This document shows, piece by piece, positions 63,941 to 64,000 of a DNA stretch of 64,000 bases. The notes beneath the pieces are model-generated. The model was not told the DNA's origin. It did not search any database and was given only the letters and a program-made list of their open reading frames with translations. The first letter of the stretch is position 1, and each line of letters opens with the position of its first letter. Origin of the DNA: Phoronis australis (Eukaryota; Phoronida; Phoronidae); assembly GCA_002633005.1 (NCBI GenBank), contig NMRA01000020.1, positions 1,093,717 through 1,157,716 on the forward strand. Direction: 5' to 3'. Made by a program: the position numbers and the translations under genes.

Positions 63941-64000
63941 AAAACATTTTTGGTCAATGAAGAAAGTCTTCTCTTGCTAATCAGCGCCACCGGTTCACAA

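Overview
This is nuclear DNA of an animal. It is AT-rich, its genes are split by GT-AG introns of 0.3 to 13 kb, and it is crowded with decayed transposons and private repeats. Single N characters mark assembly joins, two of them flanked by near-identical duplicated sequence, as expected for a very heterozygous outbred species. A marine invertebrate is plausible, but the phylum cannot be fixed from the sequence.

Layout. 1-7254: intergenic, repeat-rich, with a decayed LINE 3' end. 7255-39737, plus strand: a complete 20-exon ELP2 gene (Elongator subunit 2, predicted 811 aa) whose splice phases agree at every junction. Its 12.9-kb intron 12 holds a 2.9-kb inverted-repeat element, a complete intronless gene for a RING-NHL type E3 ubiquitin ligase (26403-28064, 553 aa) and a decayed L1-like LINE on the minus strand. 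39738-43222: intergenic, with small ORF and THAP-like remnants. 58179-43223, minus strand: a 12-exon ZSWIM2-like gene (SWIM, RING, ZZ, RING-H2; about 778 aa), tail to tail with ELP2; exons 9 and 10 are partly duplicated around an assembly N. 59760-61016: a possible small minus-strand gene, also partly duplicated around an N, next to a 17-bp minisatellite. 61800-64000: a pogo/Tigger-type transposase fragment and several short foldback repeats.

Function. ELP2 is the double WD40-propeller scaffold of Elongator, which modifies the wobble uridine of tRNAs. The two other confident genes encode ubiquitin ligases of unrelated architecture. Nothing suggests that the three form one pathway; they look like independent neighbours. 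The RING-NHL protein carries a SILK motif followed 16 residues later by an RVxF motif, the usual pair for docking protein phosphatase 1, which is the most interesting functional hint in the window.

The non-coding part has its own interest: a TIR element with a miniature relative inside ZSWIM2, a repeat family with a period of about 420-440 bp in introns of both large genes, and a minisatellite built from the ZSWIM2 exon 3 splice-donor region.
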